From Aeromonas diversa CDC 2478-85 (lineage in GTDB: Bacteria; Pseudomonadota; Gammaproteobacteria; Enterobacterales; Aeromonadaceae), in contig NZ_CDCE01000020.1 of NCBI RefSeq assembly GCF_000819805.1, forward strand, positions 327,162-391,161: 64,000 nt of DNA, written 5' to 3'. The notes beneath the pieces are model-generated. The model saw only the letters and a program-made list of their open reading frames with translations. It did not search any database and was not told where the DNA came from. A program made the translations under genes and the position numbers. Below, in pieces: positions 8,682-19,625 of this stretch. Every line of letters begins with the position of its first letter. The first letter of the stretch is position 1.

Positions 8682-11279
8682 GTGCTTGAAACCTACCGTA
8701 AACACGTCGAAGAACGTGCTGCCGAGGGAGTGGTTCCCAAACCTCTGGACGCTGAGCAAGTCGCCGCCCTGGTCGAGCTGCTCAAGAATCCTCCCGCCGG
8801 TGAAGAGAGCTTTCTGAAAGAACTGTTGTCCGATCGCATTCCCCCTGGTGTTGATGAAGCGGCTTACGTGAAGGCCGGCTTCCTCACCGCCGTGGCCAAG
8901 GGCGAGGCCAGCTCCCCCATCCTGAGCCGCGAAGAGGCGGTTACCCTGCTCGGTACCATGCAAGGTGGCTACAACATCCAGCCGCTGATCGACCTGCTGG
9001 ACGACGCCGCCCTGGCTCCGCTGGCCGCCAAGGCCCTCTCCCACACCCTGCTGATGTTCGACTCCTTCCACGACGTGGAAGAGAAGGCCAAGGCCGGCAA
9101 CGCCTTCGCCAAGCAGGTGATGCAATCCTGGGCCGATGCCGAGTGGTTCCTCTCTCGTCCGGCCCTGGCCGAGAAGCTGACCGTCACCGTGTTCAAGGTG
9201 CCGGGCGAAACCAACACCGACGACCTGTCGCCGGCCCCGGACGCCTGGTCCCGCCCCGATATCCCGCTGCACGCCCTGGCCATGCTGAAGATGGCCCGTC
9301 CCGGCATCACCCCGGACAAGGACGGCACCATAGGCCCCATCAAGACTATCGACGAGCTCAAGCAGAAGGGCTTCCCGCTGGCCTACGTGGGCGACGTGGT
9401 GGGCACTGGCTCCTCCCGTAAATCCGCCACCAACTCGGTGCTGTGGTTCATGGGTGACGACATCCCCAACGTGCCCAACAAGCGCGCCGGCGGCATCTGC
9501 CTCGGCGGCAAGATCGCCCCCATCTTCTTCAACACCATGGAAGATGCCGGCGCCCTGCCCATCGAGGTGGACGTCTCTGCGCTTGCGATGGGCGATGTCA
9601 TCGACATCTACCCGTTCGCAGGCAAGATCTACAAGCACGGCACCGACCAGGTACTGGCCCAGTTCGAACTGAAAACCGACGTGCTGATCGACGAAGTGCG
9701 TGCCGGTGGCCGTATTCCGCTGATCATCGGCCGCGGCCTGACCGACAAGGCTCGTGAGGCGCTCGGTCTGCCTCACTCCGAGGTGTTCCGCCGTCCGCAA
9801 CCGGTGGCCGACACCGGCAAGGGCTTCACCCTGGCCCAGAAGATGGTGGGCAAGGCGTGTGGCGTGCAGGGCATCCGCCCGGGCACCTACTGCGAGCCCA
9901 AGATGACCACGGTCGGCTCCCAGGACACCACGGGCCCGATGACTCGCGACGAGCTGAAAGACTTGGCCTGTCTCGGTTTCTCCGCCGACCTGACCATGCA
10001 GTCCTTCTGCCACACCGCTGCTTATCCCAAGCCGGTCGATGTGCAGACCCACCACACCCTGCCGGACTTCATCATGAACCGCGGCGGTGTGAGCTTGCGT
10101 CCGGGCGACGGCGTCATCCACTCCTGGCTGAACCGCATGCTGCTGCCGGATACCGTGGGTACCGGTGGTGACTCTCACACCCGTTTCCCCATCGGCATCT
10201 CCTTCCCGGCGGGCTCCGGCCTGGTGGCCTTTGCCGCCGCCACCGGCGTGATGCCGCTGGACATGCCGGAATCCGTGCTGGTGCGCTTCAAGGGCGAACT
10301 GCAACCGGGCATCACCTTGCGTGATCTGGTCCATGCCATCCCCTACGCCGCCATCCAGAAGGGGCTGCTCACGGTCGAGAAGGCGGGCAAGAAGAACATC
10401 TTCTCCGGCCGCATCCTCGAGATCGAAGGGCTGCCGACCCTCAAGGTGGAGCAAGCCTTCGAGCTGGCCGACGCAAGCGCCGAGCGCTCTGCCGCCGGTT
10501 GCACCATCAAGCTGGATAAAGAGCCGATCATCGAGTATCTGAAGTCCAATATCGTGATGCTCAAGTGGATGCTCTCCGAAGGCTACGGCGACGTGCGCAC
10601 CATCACCCGTCGTATCAAGGGGATGGAAGAGTGGCTGGCCAACCCGACCCTGATGGAGGCGGACAAGGATGCCGAGTACGCCGAGATCATCGAGATCGAT
10701 CTGGCCACCATCAAGGAGCCTATCCTGTGCGCGCCGAACGATCCGGACGATGCCCGCCTGCTGAGCAGCGTGGCCGGCGACCAGATCGACGAGGTGTTCA
10801 TCGGCTCCTGCATGACCAACATCGGCCACTTCCGTGCCGCCGGCAAGCTGCTGGGCAAGTTCAGCGGCCAGCTGCCGACCCGCATGTGGATCGCCCCGCC
10901 GACCAAGATGGACAAGGATCAGCTGACCGAAGAGGGCTACTACGGCATCTTCGGCCGCGTCGGTGCCCGCATCGAGATCCCCGGCTGTTCTCTGTGCATG
11001 GGTAACCAGGCACGCGTGGCGGATGAGGCCACCGTGGTCTCCACCTCCACCCGTAACTTCCCGAACCGTCTGGGCAAGGGGGCCAACGTCTACCTGGCCT
11101 CTGCCGAACTGGCTGCGGTTGCCGCCATCCTCGGCAAGATCCCGACCGTGGAAGAGTACCTGCACTACGCCAAGGAGCTGGACGCCACCGCGGCCGACAC
11201 CTACCGCTACCTGAACTTCAACGAGATCGCCACCTACACCAAGAAGGCGGACTCGGTGATCCTGCAGCAAGCGGTCTAA
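8682..11279 (+). CDS. acnB: Bifunctional aconitate hydratase 2 / 2-methylisocitrate dehydratase
   Basis: AcnB converts citrate to isocitrate in the TCA cycle and also hydrates 2-methylaconitate. The 865-aa protein has the AcnB order: N-terminal HEAT-like domain, swivel domain ([12 protein letters not shown]), then the Fe-S domains. The [4Fe-4S] ligands are visible as Cys in GSCMTN and the pair in PGCSLCMGN. Agreement with E. coli AcnB is very high throughout. The start is GTG at 8682 with AGAGGAA upstream, giving [13 protein letters not shown], matching E. coli MLEEYRKHVAERA. In E. coli the apo-enzyme binds mRNA and the gene responds to ArcA, CRP and RyhB; only a possible ArcA box and leader hairpins can be seen here. 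Confidence 0.98.
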   Translation: MLETYRKHVEERAAEGVVPKPLDAEQVAALVELLKNPPAGEESFLKELLSDRIPPGVDEAAYVKAGFLTAVAKGEASSPILSREEAVTLLGTMQGGYNIQPLIDLLDDAALAPLAAKALSHTLLMFDSFHDVEEKAKAGNAFAKQVMQSWADAEWFLSRPALAEKLTVTVFKVPGETNTDDLSPAPDAWSRPDIPLHALAMLKMARPGITPDKDGTIGPIKTIDELKQKGFPLAYVGDVVGTGSSRKSATNSVLWFMGDDIPNVPNKRAGGICLGGKIAPIFFNTMEDAGALPIEVDVSALAMGDVIDIYPFAGKIYKHGTDQVLAQFELKTDVLIDEVRAGGRIPLIIGRGLTDKAREALGLPHSEVFRRPQPVADTGKGFTLAQKMVGKACGVQGIRPGTYCEPKMTTVGSQDTTGPMTRDELKDLACLGFSADLTMQSFCHTAAYPKPVDVQTHHTLPDFIMNRGGVSLRPGDGVIHSWLNRMLLPDTVGTGGDSHTRFPIGISFPAGSGLVAFAAATGVMPLDMPESVLVRFKGELQPGITLRDLVHAIPYAAIQKGLLTVEKAGKKNIFSGRILEIEGLPTLKVEQAFELADASAERSAAGCTIKLDKEPIIEYLKSNIVMLKWMLSEGYGDVRTITRRIKGMEEWLANPTLMEADKDAEYAEIIEIDLATIKEPILCAPNDPDDARLLSSVAGDQIDEVFIGSCMTNIGHFRAAGKLLGKFSGQLPTRMWIAPPTKMDKDQLTEEGYYGIFGRVGARIEIPGCSLCMGNQARVADEATVVSTSTRNFPNRLGKGANVYLASAELAAVAAILGKIPTVEEYLHYAKELDATAADTYRYLNFNEIATYTKKADSVILQQAV

Positions 11280-11295
11280 GCATCCGAGTAGTGAG

Positions 11296-11321
11296 AGAGC
11301 GGCCTTAAGGCCGCTCTTTTC
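11296..11321 (+). terminator. Rho-independent terminator after acnB
   Basis: A perfect 9-bp stem AGAGCGGCC / GGCCGCTCT with a TTAA loop is followed by TTTT. Confidence 0.85.
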
Positions 11322-11340
11322 GTTGCTGGCCCGTGGCCAC

Positions 11341-11371
11341 AAAAAGAAGGGGGAGCCGGTGGCTCCCCCTT
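11341..11371 (-). terminator. Terminator of the dCache chemoreceptor gene (minus strand)
   Basis: AAGGGGGAGCC / GGCTCCCCCTT forms an 11-bp stem with a 3-nt loop. On the minus strand it is followed by CTTTTT. It lies 21 bp past the stop of the minus-strand gene and faces the acnB terminator. Confidence 0.8.
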
Positions 11372-11391
11372 ATTGCGTCATCATAGCGCCA

Positions 11392-13269
11392 TCAGATGCG
11401 GAACATGCCGACCTGATTGTTGAGTTCGCCCGAGATGTTCTTGAGCTGGTTGGCCAGTTGGTTGGAGCTTTCGGCCTGATGGGCCAGCTCATCGGACACA
11501 TCCTTGACCGCCTGGATATTGCGACTCACCTCGTCGGTGACGGCGCGCTGCTCTTCCGCCGCACTGGAGATCTGGGTCGCCATATCGGAGATCTGGCCGA
11601 TGGATTCGACGATCTGCTCCAGCGCCTGGGTGGCGTTGCTGGCGTCGTCCACGCTGTTTTGGGCCAGCAGCTTGCTCTCTTGCATGGTGCCCACGGCGCC
11701 CTGAGTGTTGCGTTGCAGTGTCTCGATCATGCTACGGATCTCGACGGTGGAGCTATGGGTACGCTGGGAGAGCACTCGTACCTCGTCGGCCACCACGGCG
11801 AAGCCACGACCCTGTTCGCCGGCCCGGGCTGCCTCGATGGCGGCGTTGAGGGCCAGCAGGTTGGTCTGTTCGGCGATGCCCTGAATGGTCGAGAGGATGG
11901 TGTTGATCTCCTGAGCGTTCTTCTCGAGCTCCTGGATGATGCCAGAGGCATGCTCAACCTGAGAGGCCAGATCCGTGATGGAGCGCTGGTTGCGGGCGAT
12001 GACCTGTTTGCCCTCTTCACAGCTGCCGGCCGAGGCGCGGGCCGCTTCGGCCGTCTGCTCGGCATTGCTGGCCACCTCGACCGCGGTCGCCGACATCTCG
12101 TGCACTGCGGTGGCAATCTGGGAGATCTCGTTCTGTTGGCGTGCGAGGCCCTGGTTGCTCTGCTGCGCCATCTGATGCGACGAGATGGCCTGCTGATTGA
12201 GCTGTACCGAGGAGCTGGAGATGTCTTTGACCATCTCGTGGATGCGTGTGATGAAGGTGTTGACGTGACGGGCAACGGTCCCGACCTCGTCATCGCGTTC
12301 GATCTTGATGCGACGTGTCAGATCCCCGTTACCGCGGGAAAGATCGGCGATGGCTTCACCCAGCGTCTTGAGCGGTTGCAGTGAGCCGCTGATGGCCAGA
12401 TAGGAGATGCCGGCCACGATGAGGATGGTGAGCAGCCCCTGCCAGATGGCGGAGGTGATCATCCGGCTGACGGTCTGATAGGCGACCGCCTCATCGATCA
12501 CGATACCGTAGTACCAGGTGGTGTTGGGAATCGCGGTGAGATCAAACACGCTCGGCTTGCCGGCGACCTCCAGCTCGGAGATGGTGCCATCATGACCCAG
12601 CTCCTTGATCTTGGCGGCGGTCAGCTCCGGGAAGATCTCGGTGCTCGACTTCATGCTGAGACTCTTGTCCGGGTGGGCGATGATGGTGCCATTGCTGTCG
12701 AGCAGCATGACATAGGTGCCTTCCATCTCGATGGCGAGAATGTCGCGGATCAGGGCATCGATGGCGATATCCCCGGCGATGACACCCTTGGTGTTACCGC
12801 GTTGGAAGGGTTCGGCGATGGTGATGACCAGATTGCCGGTCGAGGCATCGGCATAGGGAGAGGTGATGGCCAGCTTGCCGGTTGCCATGGCGTCCTTATA
12901 CCAGGGGCGCTGACGTGGGTCATAGCCTGCCGGCAGATCCGTGTGATGGCTCTGGATCATCTTGCCATCTTCGGTCCCTGCATAGACCAGATCGAATCCA
13001 CCTGCTTTTTCTGCCTGGGCGAGATAGGTGACGGGTTCATCCTGCAGAGTGAAGGCCTCTTTAGCAGACGTCACCATGCCGATATGGGCATCCAGCCAGC
13101 GGGAAATGCCTTGTACGTTGGAAATAGACGCGATATCGACCGAATTCCAGACCAGCTTGCGGGTCTCTTCGCGTAGCTGTGAGGTGTTGTACCACACCTG
13201 CAACCCAGTGATGACCAGGATGATGAGGCCGATGGCCAGCACCAGTTTGTTCTTGATGGAAAGGTTCAT
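11392..13269 (-). CDS. Methyl-accepting chemotaxis protein, dCache_1 sensor (probably amino acid-type)
   Basis: The 625-aa receptor has an N-terminal TM helix (residues about 8-28), a double-Cache periplasmic sensor, a second TM near residues 280-300, HAMP, and a signalling domain with [20 protein letters not shown]. In the sensor, [11 protein letters not shown] followed by [12 protein letters not shown] contains the Arg, Trp/Tyr, Tyr and Asp positions of the amino-acid-binding dCache motif known from receptors such as PctA. The ligand class is therefore inferred to be amino acids. The start at 13269 has AAGGA upstream and opens directly into the first TM. The gene is monocistronic with its own terminator. 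Confidence 0.92.
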   Translation of the reverse strand: MNLSIKNKLVLAIGLIILVITGLQVWYNTSQLREETRKLVWNSVDIASISNVQGISRWLDAHIGMVTSAKEAFTLQDEPVTYLAQAEKAGGFDLVYAGTEDGKMIQSHHTDLPAGYDPRQRPWYKDAMATGKLAITSPYADASTGNLVITIAEPFQRGNTKGVIAGDIAIDALIRDILAIEMEGTYVMLLDSNGTIIAHPDKSLSMKSSTEIFPELTAAKIKELGHDGTISELEVAGKPSVFDLTAIPNTTWYYGIVIDEAVAYQTVSRMITSAIWQGLLTILIVAGISYLAISGSLQPLKTLGEAIADLSRGNGDLTRRIKIERDDEVGTVARHVNTFITRIHEMVKDISSSSVQLNQQAISSHQMAQQSNQGLARQQNEISQIATAVHEMSATAVEVASNAEQTAEAARASAGSCEEGKQVIARNQRSITDLASQVEHASGIIQELEKNAQEINTILSTIQGIAEQTNLLALNAAIEAARAGEQGRGFAVVADEVRVLSQRTHSSTVEIRSMIETLQRNTQGAVGTMQESKLLAQNSVDDASNATQALEQIVESIGQISDMATQISSAAEEQRAVTDEVSRNIQAVKDVSDELAHQAESSNQLANQLKNISGELNNQVGMFRI

Positions 13270-13398
13270 GGTGTATGTCCTTATAACCTTACGAGCGTGT
13301 CGATGATTATTATGGTGTAGAGCCTACTGTCGGGCTTCTCCATTAATATCGACGGTTCCCGAATAATCCTGATACTTCAGGCACTCTTAACCTATAGC

Positions 13399-14091
13399 TT
13401 AATTGGCGCGTGGCGGTGCGCCGCGCTCGGGATGGTTGGTAAAGACGCCATCGACGCCCATCTCTTCCAGCCAGCGCCACTCGTCGGGGTGGTCAACCGT
13501 ATAGACCAGCACCCTGAGCCCCCTCGCATGGGCATCCTCGATCAGCGCCTGGTTGATAAAGTCCACGTCACAGTTGAGTGACCAGCACCCCATCTCGGCG
13601 GCAAAGCGAGCCAAATGGCTGGGCACGCCGGCGATGAGGGCTCCAAGCCGTATCTCGGGACGCAATTGCTGAAACTGCCGCAGCTCCCGATGATCGAAGG
13701 AGGAGACCAGCCACTGCTGTGGGTGAAAGTGCAGCTCGGCCTCGGCCCGGCGGGTCAGGTCGGCAATCGGCTGGGCCGTGTGGGGCCCCTTTAGCTCGAT
13801 GTGGAGATCGCAGCGGCCAGCCACCAGGCTCATGACCTGCCACAGGGTGGGGATGGGTTCCCCATCCCCCGCATCGAGGTTGGCCAGGTACTCCCGTCGC
13901 TGGTGGGTCAGCACGCCTCGCCCGTCGCTACAGCGCTCAAGGCGGCGGTCGTGAAAGACCCAGAGCTCCCCGTCGGCGTATTGCACATCGAGCTCGATGG
14001 CCGTCACCCCTTGCTCCAGGGCGAGGCGAAACGCCTTGAGGGTGTTCTCCGGTGCCAGGCCACTGGCCCCTCTGTGGGCTATCAACTGCAT
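13399..14091 (-). CDS. Glycerophosphodiester phosphodiesterase (UgpQ type)
   Basis: This enzyme hydrolyses glycerophosphodiesters such as glycerophosphocholine to glycerol-3-phosphate and the alcohol. The 230-aa protein starts MQLIAHRGASG with no signal peptide, so it is cytoplasmic like E. coli UgpQ rather than periplasmic GlpQ. The GDPD signature is present: HRG...PENT, the metal ligands in ELDVQ, and the second His in FHD, then HIELKGP. It starts 11 bp after the stop of the mechanosensitive channel gene upstream, so the two are probably co-transcribed. Confidence 0.92.
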   Translation of the reverse strand: MQLIAHRGASGLAPENTLKAFRLALEQGVTAIELDVQYADGELWVFHDRRLERCSDGRGVLTHQRREYLANLDAGDGEPIPTLWQVMSLVAGRCDLHIELKGPHTAQPIADLTRRAEAELHFHPQQWLVSSFDHRELRQFQQLRPEIRLGALIAGVPSHLARFAAEMGCWSLNCDVDFINQALIEDAHARGLRVLVYTVDHPDEWRWLEEMGVDGVFTNHPERGAPPRAN

Positions 14092-14102
14092 CTTCTGTCT
14101 CC

Positions 14103-17100
14103 TTACGCCCTGGAGAGGCGAATATCGATCTGTTGGTGGGGCAGGGACATGCCCAGCTCCTTGAGTCTGGCCAGCACCCGGTTGTGCAGCTCATGGGTGA
14201 TCGGCATGCGATGGTCCATGTTGTTGACGTAGACCCGCAGCTCGTAGATGAGGGCCGAGTCGGTCAACTCGACCAGGAAGGCTTCCGGGGTCGGGGTGTC
14301 GAGTACCAGGCTGCACTGGAGGATGGCCTCTTCCAGCAGGTGCTGGATCTGCATGGGATCGGCATGCAGGGCGATGCGAATGCGGATCTTGACCCGGGTA
14401 ATGGCATCCGACAGGGACCAGTTGATGAACTGCTCCGTGATGAAGGCCTTGTTGGGCATGATGATCTCCTTGCGGTCCCAGTCCACTATGGTGGTCGCCC
14501 GGGTGTTGATGCGCGCCACCGTGCCGGTGAGATCGCGAATGGTGACCGTATCGCCGATCCGGATCGGTTTCTCGAACAGGATGATGAGACCGGAGACGAA
14601 GTTGGCGAAGATCTCCTGCAGCCCGAACCCCAGACCCACCGAGAGGGCCGCCACCAGCCATTGGGTCTTGGACCAGTCGATGCCGAGCATGGAGAAACCG
14701 GACAGGGCGCCCACCAGGATCACCATGTATTTGGCCAGGGTGGTGATGGCAAAGCCGGTGCCCGGCGTCAGGCTCAGATGCTGTAGCAGGGAGAGCTCCA
14801 GCAGGCTGGGAAGGTTGCGTGCCGTGACCACAGTGATGATCAGGATAAACAGGGTGACGGCGAGATCCATGACGGTGATCCCTTCGAGCTGGGCCATGCC
14901 GCCGACTGTGCTGCTCACCTGCCACAGCTCGACGTCGCCGAGGAAGCTGAAGGCGGCCATCAGATCGGACCATAACAGCAGAAGCAGCGCCGTGTAGCCC
15001 AACATCAGCAGGGTACGGATGAGTCGCAGGGATTGGGCGCTCAGGGTATCGAGATCCAGCACCAGATCGTCCTGGGGCTCCATGGTCTCGGTGAGGGGCT
15101 CCTCATGGCCCCGTTGGGCCAGGATTTCGGCGCGGCGCGCCTTGGCCCGCTCAAACTGGAGACGACGACGCTGGATCAGCATCCAGCGCCGGGCCAGGTA
15201 GTAGATCAGCATGAAGAGCAGTGCGCAGAGCAGGGAGATCTCCAGCTGGCGCAGCAGGGTGCGGGCCGTGAAGAAGTAGCCGAGCAGGGCTCCGCTCACC
15301 GCCAGTAGTGGCGCCAGCATCAGGCTGTTCCAGATGAAGTGGTGTAGCAGATGGGGCTTGTTCATGTCGCTCTGACCCCAGGTGAGGGGGAGGCGTTCCC
15401 GGTTGAGGCGGGCAAAGAAGAGCATGAGCCAGAGGGAGCCGATGACAAATGCCAGCCGCCCTATGGTGTCATAGAGCGCATACCCCTGATAGGCATCGCC
15501 CACCCCCTGAATGAAGAAGCTGGGGATGAGGATCAACATCAGCACCCTGAAATGGACCCAGACCCGGTTGACCCGCTCGGCGTGCCAGCCAAAGTGGAGT
15601 GTCAGCAATCCCCTCTCGAGGCAGAGATGGCGGGTAAAGAGGAGGGCAAACAGCAAAAACCAGAGCTCTGCCAGGCTGTTTATCACCGCACTGGCAAAGG
15701 GGTACTCCCAGGCACTCTGATAGAGGTGGCGCAGCAACAACATCATGAGCGGCAGGGGGAGGGAGGTGAGCAGTGCCCGCAGCAGCAGGCGACTGCTGAG
15801 ACTGAACTTGTCCTGGGTCACCTTGCCGATGCGCCCGGCAATGGCCTGATTAAAGCGCAGGAGATCCCTGGCTAGACGCCACCAGAGATAAGCGAGTAGC
15901 AACAGGCTGGCCATGACGGTGAAGCGGGTCGTCACCGGCGGTACTGTCAGTGCCTGGAGCAGTTGTCGCCAGTTGGCGGGGGCCAGGGCCATTGCCAGGG
16001 CATCGGGCAGGGCCTGGAGCTGCTCCACTCCTATGGGACGCAGATCGGGAAGCCAGAAGAGCTGGCTGCCTCCCTGCTCCTTGATCTCGGCTATCTTGCT
16101 GTTCTGCCGGCTATAGAGCAGCTTGAGCCTGGTCTGATCCTGAAGCAGGCTGTCCGTGGTGTCGGCCATTCGGGTCAGCAGCTGGCGGCGAGCCTTGAGC
16201 AGGCTGTCGAGCACCTGCAGCTGGGCGCGATCCAGGCTCATCCCCTGTTCGACCCGGTTGCGTACGGCGGCCAGGTCGCTCAGATCGGCCAGCTCGTTGT
16301 CATACTGACGTTTGGCGATACGGGTTTTAACGATCTGGCTCTCGAGTTTCGGCAGGGGATAGGGGGGCGGCAGCGTGCTCAGCTTGCCGCGCAGATCCTC
16401 CCCATAGGCATCGCTGACCTGCAGCCACTCCAGCTGTTCTCGCAAGGCGGCGCCCAGCTCGCTCAACTCTTGCAGACGCTTGTCGACCTTGCTCTGCTCT
16501 CGGCGCACCTCATCGATTTGTTCTTCAATGGTCTCTAGCTGCAGGGAGAGGGTGCTGTTGTACTGCTGCTGCTCCTGCAGCAGGGGTTGATCGCCCTTGA
16601 GCTGCCTGCGCAGTCGCTCGCTCTCGGCCAGGATGCGCTCGCTCTTCTCCCGCCTCAGCTGATCCTGGCGCCCGACCAGGCTGACCTGCCATTCGTCTTC
16701 GTCCGCGATGGCGTAGTTGACCTCCTGCAGCCTCAGCTTGGCCAGATCGCTGCGCTGGGGCGCCGAGAGCTGGTCCAGCTCCAGCATGGCGATGCGCTCG
16801 TTCAGGCTGCGCTCACGCACCTGCAGCAGCAGTCGATTGGCTTCCAGCTGACGACCGGACTCGTTACCGGACTGCAACTTGTCAGCCTGCTGGCGGAGTT
16901 GCAGCAGCTGACGGCGCAAGGCATCGACCCGCTGGTGATAGTCGAGCCCGCCGCTCTCAATCTGAGAGAGCTCGTCGAGCAAGGACTGACGCTGACGGCG
17001 CAGCTCCAGCTGGCGGTTGCCGGTTTTGCTCATCTCTAGGCCAAGGGTGCTCTCGTCGAGCTGCTCCAGAGGCGGGCGCTTGGGGGGGCGCCAGCTCTGC

Positions 17101-17354
17101 AACTGTCCCTTGAGTTGCTGGGAGGTCAGGGGATAGTTGACCAGGGCGGCCTGGTACTGCTCGGCCAGCTCACGATAGCGGGCGCCTTCTCGCGCCGCCT
17201 GCAGCGCTTGTTGCAGCGGCTCGCGCAGCTTCTGGTTTTCGGGGGTATCGGCCGAAGGGAGGGCGGCCAGCTGTTGCTCGATCTGGAGGATCTGCTCGCT
17301 GGCGTGGAGAGAGAGCGACAGACAGAGGGTGAGCAGCAGCAGGACTCTTCGCAT
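14103..17354 (-). CDS. Large MscS-family mechanosensitive channel (MscM/MscK type)
   Basis: A large inner-membrane channel that releases solutes on osmotic downshock. The 1083-aa protein (E. coli MscM 1107, MscK 1120) has a signal peptide, about 450 residues of periplasmic coiled-coil, a multi-TM region, and the MscS core near residues 880-1080: pore helix VAALSVGLGFGLQEIFANF, then the beta domain with EKPIRIGDTVTI and MPNKAFI. MscM (YjeP) is the closest fit by size and by the lack of the longer MscK N-terminus, but the symbol is uncertain. In E. coli MscM lies next to psd; here it is followed by a glycerophosphodiesterase. Confidence 0.88.
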   Translation of the reverse strand: MRRVLLLLTLCLSLSLHASEQILQIEQQLAALPSADTPENQKLREPLQQALQAAREGARYRELAEQYQAALVNYPLTSQQLKGQLQSWRPPKRPPLEQLDESTLGLEMSKTGNRQLELRRQRQSLLDELSQIESGGLDYHQRVDALRRQLLQLRQQADKLQSGNESGRQLEANRLLLQVRERSLNERIAMLELDQLSAPQRSDLAKLRLQEVNYAIADEDEWQVSLVGRQDQLRREKSERILAESERLRRQLKGDQPLLQEQQQYNSTLSLQLETIEEQIDEVRREQSKVDKRLQELSELGAALREQLEWLQVSDAYGEDLRGKLSTLPPPYPLPKLESQIVKTRIAKRQYDNELADLSDLAAVRNRVEQGMSLDRAQLQVLDSLLKARRQLLTRMADTTDSLLQDQTRLKLLYSRQNSKIAEIKEQGGSQLFWLPDLRPIGVEQLQALPDALAMALAPANWRQLLQALTVPPVTTRFTVMASLLLLAYLWWRLARDLLRFNQAIAGRIGKVTQDKFSLSSRLLLRALLTSLPLPLMMLLLRHLYQSAWEYPFASAVINSLAELWFLLFALLFTRHLCLERGLLTLHFGWHAERVNRVWVHFRVLMLILIPSFFIQGVGDAYQGYALYDTIGRLAFVIGSLWLMLFFARLNRERLPLTWGQSDMNKPHLLHHFIWNSLMLAPLLAVSGALLGYFFTARTLLRQLEISLLCALLFMLIYYLARRWMLIQRRRLQFERAKARRAEILAQRGHEEPLTETMEPQDDLVLDLDTLSAQSLRLIRTLLMLGYTALLLLLWSDLMAAFSFLGDVELWQVSSTVGGMAQLEGITVMDLAVTLFILIITVVTARNLPSLLELSLLQHLSLTPGTGFAITTLAKYMVILVGALSGFSMLGIDWSKTQWLVAALSVGLGFGLQEIFANFVSGLIILFEKPIRIGDTVTIRDLTGTVARINTRATTIVDWDRKEIIMPNKAFITEQFINWSLSDAITRVKIRIRIALHADPMQIQHLLEEAILQCSLVLDTPTPEAFLVELTDSALIYELRVYVNNMDHRMPITHELHNRVLARLKELGMSLPHQQIDIRLSRA

Positions 17355-17484
17355 CGGTTCACAATCCAGAGGGGGTAGACCCCTAGCCTAAGGCAGTGGC
17401 TCGGGAGGGTAAAGCTGTGTGCGAGGGGATGCGACATGAAAAATCGTTTATGATTCAGCCCCCTGCCATTTTGAGTCTGGTCCG

Positions 17485-18816
17485 ATGAACGTATCCGAGT
17501 TGGGAACGGCCCCGCTTTCTCGCCTCTTCTGGCGCTATGTCACCCCCACGGTCGCCGCCATGCTGGTCACCGGCATCTATGTGACCATAGACGGCATCTT
17601 CGTCGGCCATATTCTGGGGGAGGAGGGACTGGCGGGGATCATGCTGGCCTACCCCATCTGCGCCGTCCTCTATGCGGTGGGCGCCCTCATCGGCATGGGG
17701 GCCTCGTCGCTCGCCTCCTTCCATCTGGGCAAGGGGGAACGGGCCACCGCTCGGCACATAGTGGGGAATGCCCTCCTCATGGTCGTGCTGGCTTCTGTGC
17801 TGCTGGGGGTCATTGGCCTGGTGTGGGGGGAGGCTCTGCTGCGCTGGATGGGTGCCGAGGGGATCATCTTCGCTGCGGGCATCGACTATCTGCGCTGGTA
17901 TGCCGCGCTCGGATTCTTTGCCGTGCTCTCCATGGCCTTTACCTCCCTGCTGCGTAACGATGGTCGCCCTGGGCTGACCACCCTGATCCTGGTGACGGGG
18001 GGCGTGCTCAACGTCGTGTTGGACTGGCTCTTCATGGTGGTCTTCGACTGGGGGCTGGCGGGGGCCGCCATTGCCACCATGTTGTCGCAGGCGGTGACAG
18101 GGCTATGGGCCCTGGCGCACTTCTTCACGGCGCGCAGTGACTTGCGGATCCGCTGGGACACCCTGCTGCCCGATGGGCGTCTGATGCTGCAGACCCTGCG
18201 ACTCGGCTTCTCCAGCTTCTTGATGTACCTCTATCTCTCCGTGGTGCTGACCCTGCATAACAAGGCACTGCTCTGGGTCGGCAGCTCGCTGCATGTGGCC
18301 GCCTATGGGGTCATCAGCTATACGGAGGCCTTCTTCTACCTCATCTTCGAGGGGATCGCCATGGGGATCCAGCCCATCGCCAGCTTCAACGCCGGCGCCG
18401 GTCACAGGGATCGGGTGCTTCGCATTCGCAATCTGGCGCTGGGGGCCACCCTGCTGGTGGCATTGGCCGGGGTGATCCCGCTCTACCTCTGGCCTGAGGG
18501 GGCTGTCTGGCTGTTTGCCGGCGACAACGCCGAGCTGCTGCCGGTGGCGGTGGCTGGCATCTTGCTCTACTTCTGGGGGCTTCCCATGGAGGGACTGCTG
18601 CTGGTGGGGGCCACCTATTTTCAGGCCATCAATCGACCGCGTATCGCCACGCTGTTGACCGGCGGAAAACTGGTGCTGATTGGCGGCCTGTTATTCGGTC
18701 TGGGGGCGATATTCGCAGTCCCGGGTGTCTGGCTGGCGCTCCCCTCGTGCAGTGCCCTGCTGACCCTGGTGATGGTGCTGGCGATGCGGCGGGAACGCAC
18801 AGAGGATCATCCCTGA
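17485..18816 (+). CDS. MATE family efflux transporter
   Basis: A 443-aa inner-membrane protein with about 12 hydrophobic helices in two homologous halves, each beginning with a MatE block (RYVTPTVAAMLVTGIYVTIDG in the first; LRLGFSSFLMYLYLSV in the second). The GIYVTIDGIFVGH pattern resembles the MepA/DinF-like branch, which exports drugs or metabolites using Na+ or H+; the substrate cannot be told. The start codon at 17485 lacks a strong ribosome site. It is divergent from the mechanosensitive channel gene and overlaps the end of the opposing gene at 18807 by 10 bp. Confidence 0.88.
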   Translation: MNVSELGTAPLSRLFWRYVTPTVAAMLVTGIYVTIDGIFVGHILGEEGLAGIMLAYPICAVLYAVGALIGMGASSLASFHLGKGERATARHIVGNALLMVVLASVLLGVIGLVWGEALLRWMGAEGIIFAAGIDYLRWYAALGFFAVLSMAFTSLLRNDGRPGLTTLILVTGGVLNVVLDWLFMVVFDWGLAGAAIATMLSQAVTGLWALAHFFTARSDLRIRWDTLLPDGRLMLQTLRLGFSSFLMYLYLSVVLTLHNKALLWVGSSLHVAAYGVISYTEAFFYLIFEGIAMGIQPIASFNAGAGHRDRVLRIRNLALGATLLVALAGVIPLYLWPEGAVWLFAGDNAELLPVAVAGILLYFWGLPMEGLLLVGATYFQAINRPRIATLLTGGKLVLIGGLLFGLGAIFAVPGVWLALPSCSALLTLVMVLAMRRERTEDHP

Positions 18817-19625
18817 GGCTCGACGCTGCGATAGATCCGCTCCATCTGGACGCTGACCTCCTGGCGCAGCAGCTCCAGCTCCAGCATCTCGCTGAGCACC
18901 TGATACTGAGCCGGGTTGAGTAGCTGGCGCCCTTGCTCCAACACCTCCTGGGTATAGAGCCGCTGACTCTCTAGCCAACTGGCGGCATCCCCCGGCTCGC
19001 TCTGGTTGAGGTGACGGTGAGCCTCCATCATGAGGCGGGTCATCGCATGGCGCTGGTTGGGCTCGAGCTGGCTGCCCCGCTCGGCGAGGCGCCCCTGCAA
19101 CTCCATCAGGCGGTAGGGATCGCCGTTGTAGAGCTCCTGTTCGAGCTGCTCGCGTGCCTCTGGGCCGGTCAATTCGCTGATCTCCTGCCAGATCTGCTGG
19201 CTGCGGGCCTCATACTGCTGGGGGGCCTCGAAGCCGAGACGATAGAGCTCCCTGAGCAGATCGTTTATCTGGGGACGAATTCCCTCCGCCAGATTGAGTC
19301 GCTCAAACAGGCGGGGCAGCTGGCTGCCCTGTTCGGCGTCGTAGAGCCTTTCCAGCAGCAGGCTGCCGTCACTGCTCTGGCTCCACTCACTGATGGCATG
19401 CTCCAGCTCTGCCGTCGGCGGCTCGGGTTGGGCCGGCGGGGGGTCACTGCGCAGCGCGGGGGCGCGTCCGGTAGTGGCGAGGGGGGGCGGACAGAGCAGG
19501 GGGGCGGCGGCCTCACCTTGACGCTGGGCCAGCGGCGCACCCGGCTCGGCGCTCGGGCGTAGCAGGAGCCATCCGTTGGTCCCCAGAGAGAGCAGTAACA
19601 GTAGGATGAGAAGACGGCGGGACAT
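18807..19625 (-). CDS. Membrane-anchored protein of unknown function, Gln/Glu-rich helical
   Basis: The 272-aa protein begins with one hydrophobic segment (MSRRLLILLLLLSLGTNGWLLL) that could be a signal anchor. A Pro/Ala-rich linker to about residue 75 follows, then a long helical, Gln/Glu/Arg-rich domain without cysteine motifs. I do not recognise a family. A periplasmic or inner-membrane-tethered helical protein is the most that can be said. It converges with the MATE gene, overlapping it by 10 bp at the 3' ends. Base composition is like its neighbours. Confidence 0.75.
   Translation of the reverse strand: MSRRLLILLLLLSLGTNGWLLLRPSAEPGAPLAQRQGEAAAPLLCPPPLATTGRAPALRSDPPPAQPEPPTAELEHAISEWSQSSDGSLLLERLYDAEQGSQLPRLFERLNLAEGIRPQINDLLRELYRLGFEAPQQYEARSQQIWQEISELTGPEAREQLEQELYNGDPYRLMELQGRLAERGSQLEPNQRHAMTRLMMEAHRHLNQSEPGDAASWLESQRLYTQEVLEQGRQLLNPAQYQVLSEMLELELLRQEVSVQMERIYRSVEPQG

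Noticed and set aside
8676-11342. An 888-codon open frame on the minus strand over acnB
   Set aside because: Same reason: a long antisense frame produced by GC-rich third positions in acnB.
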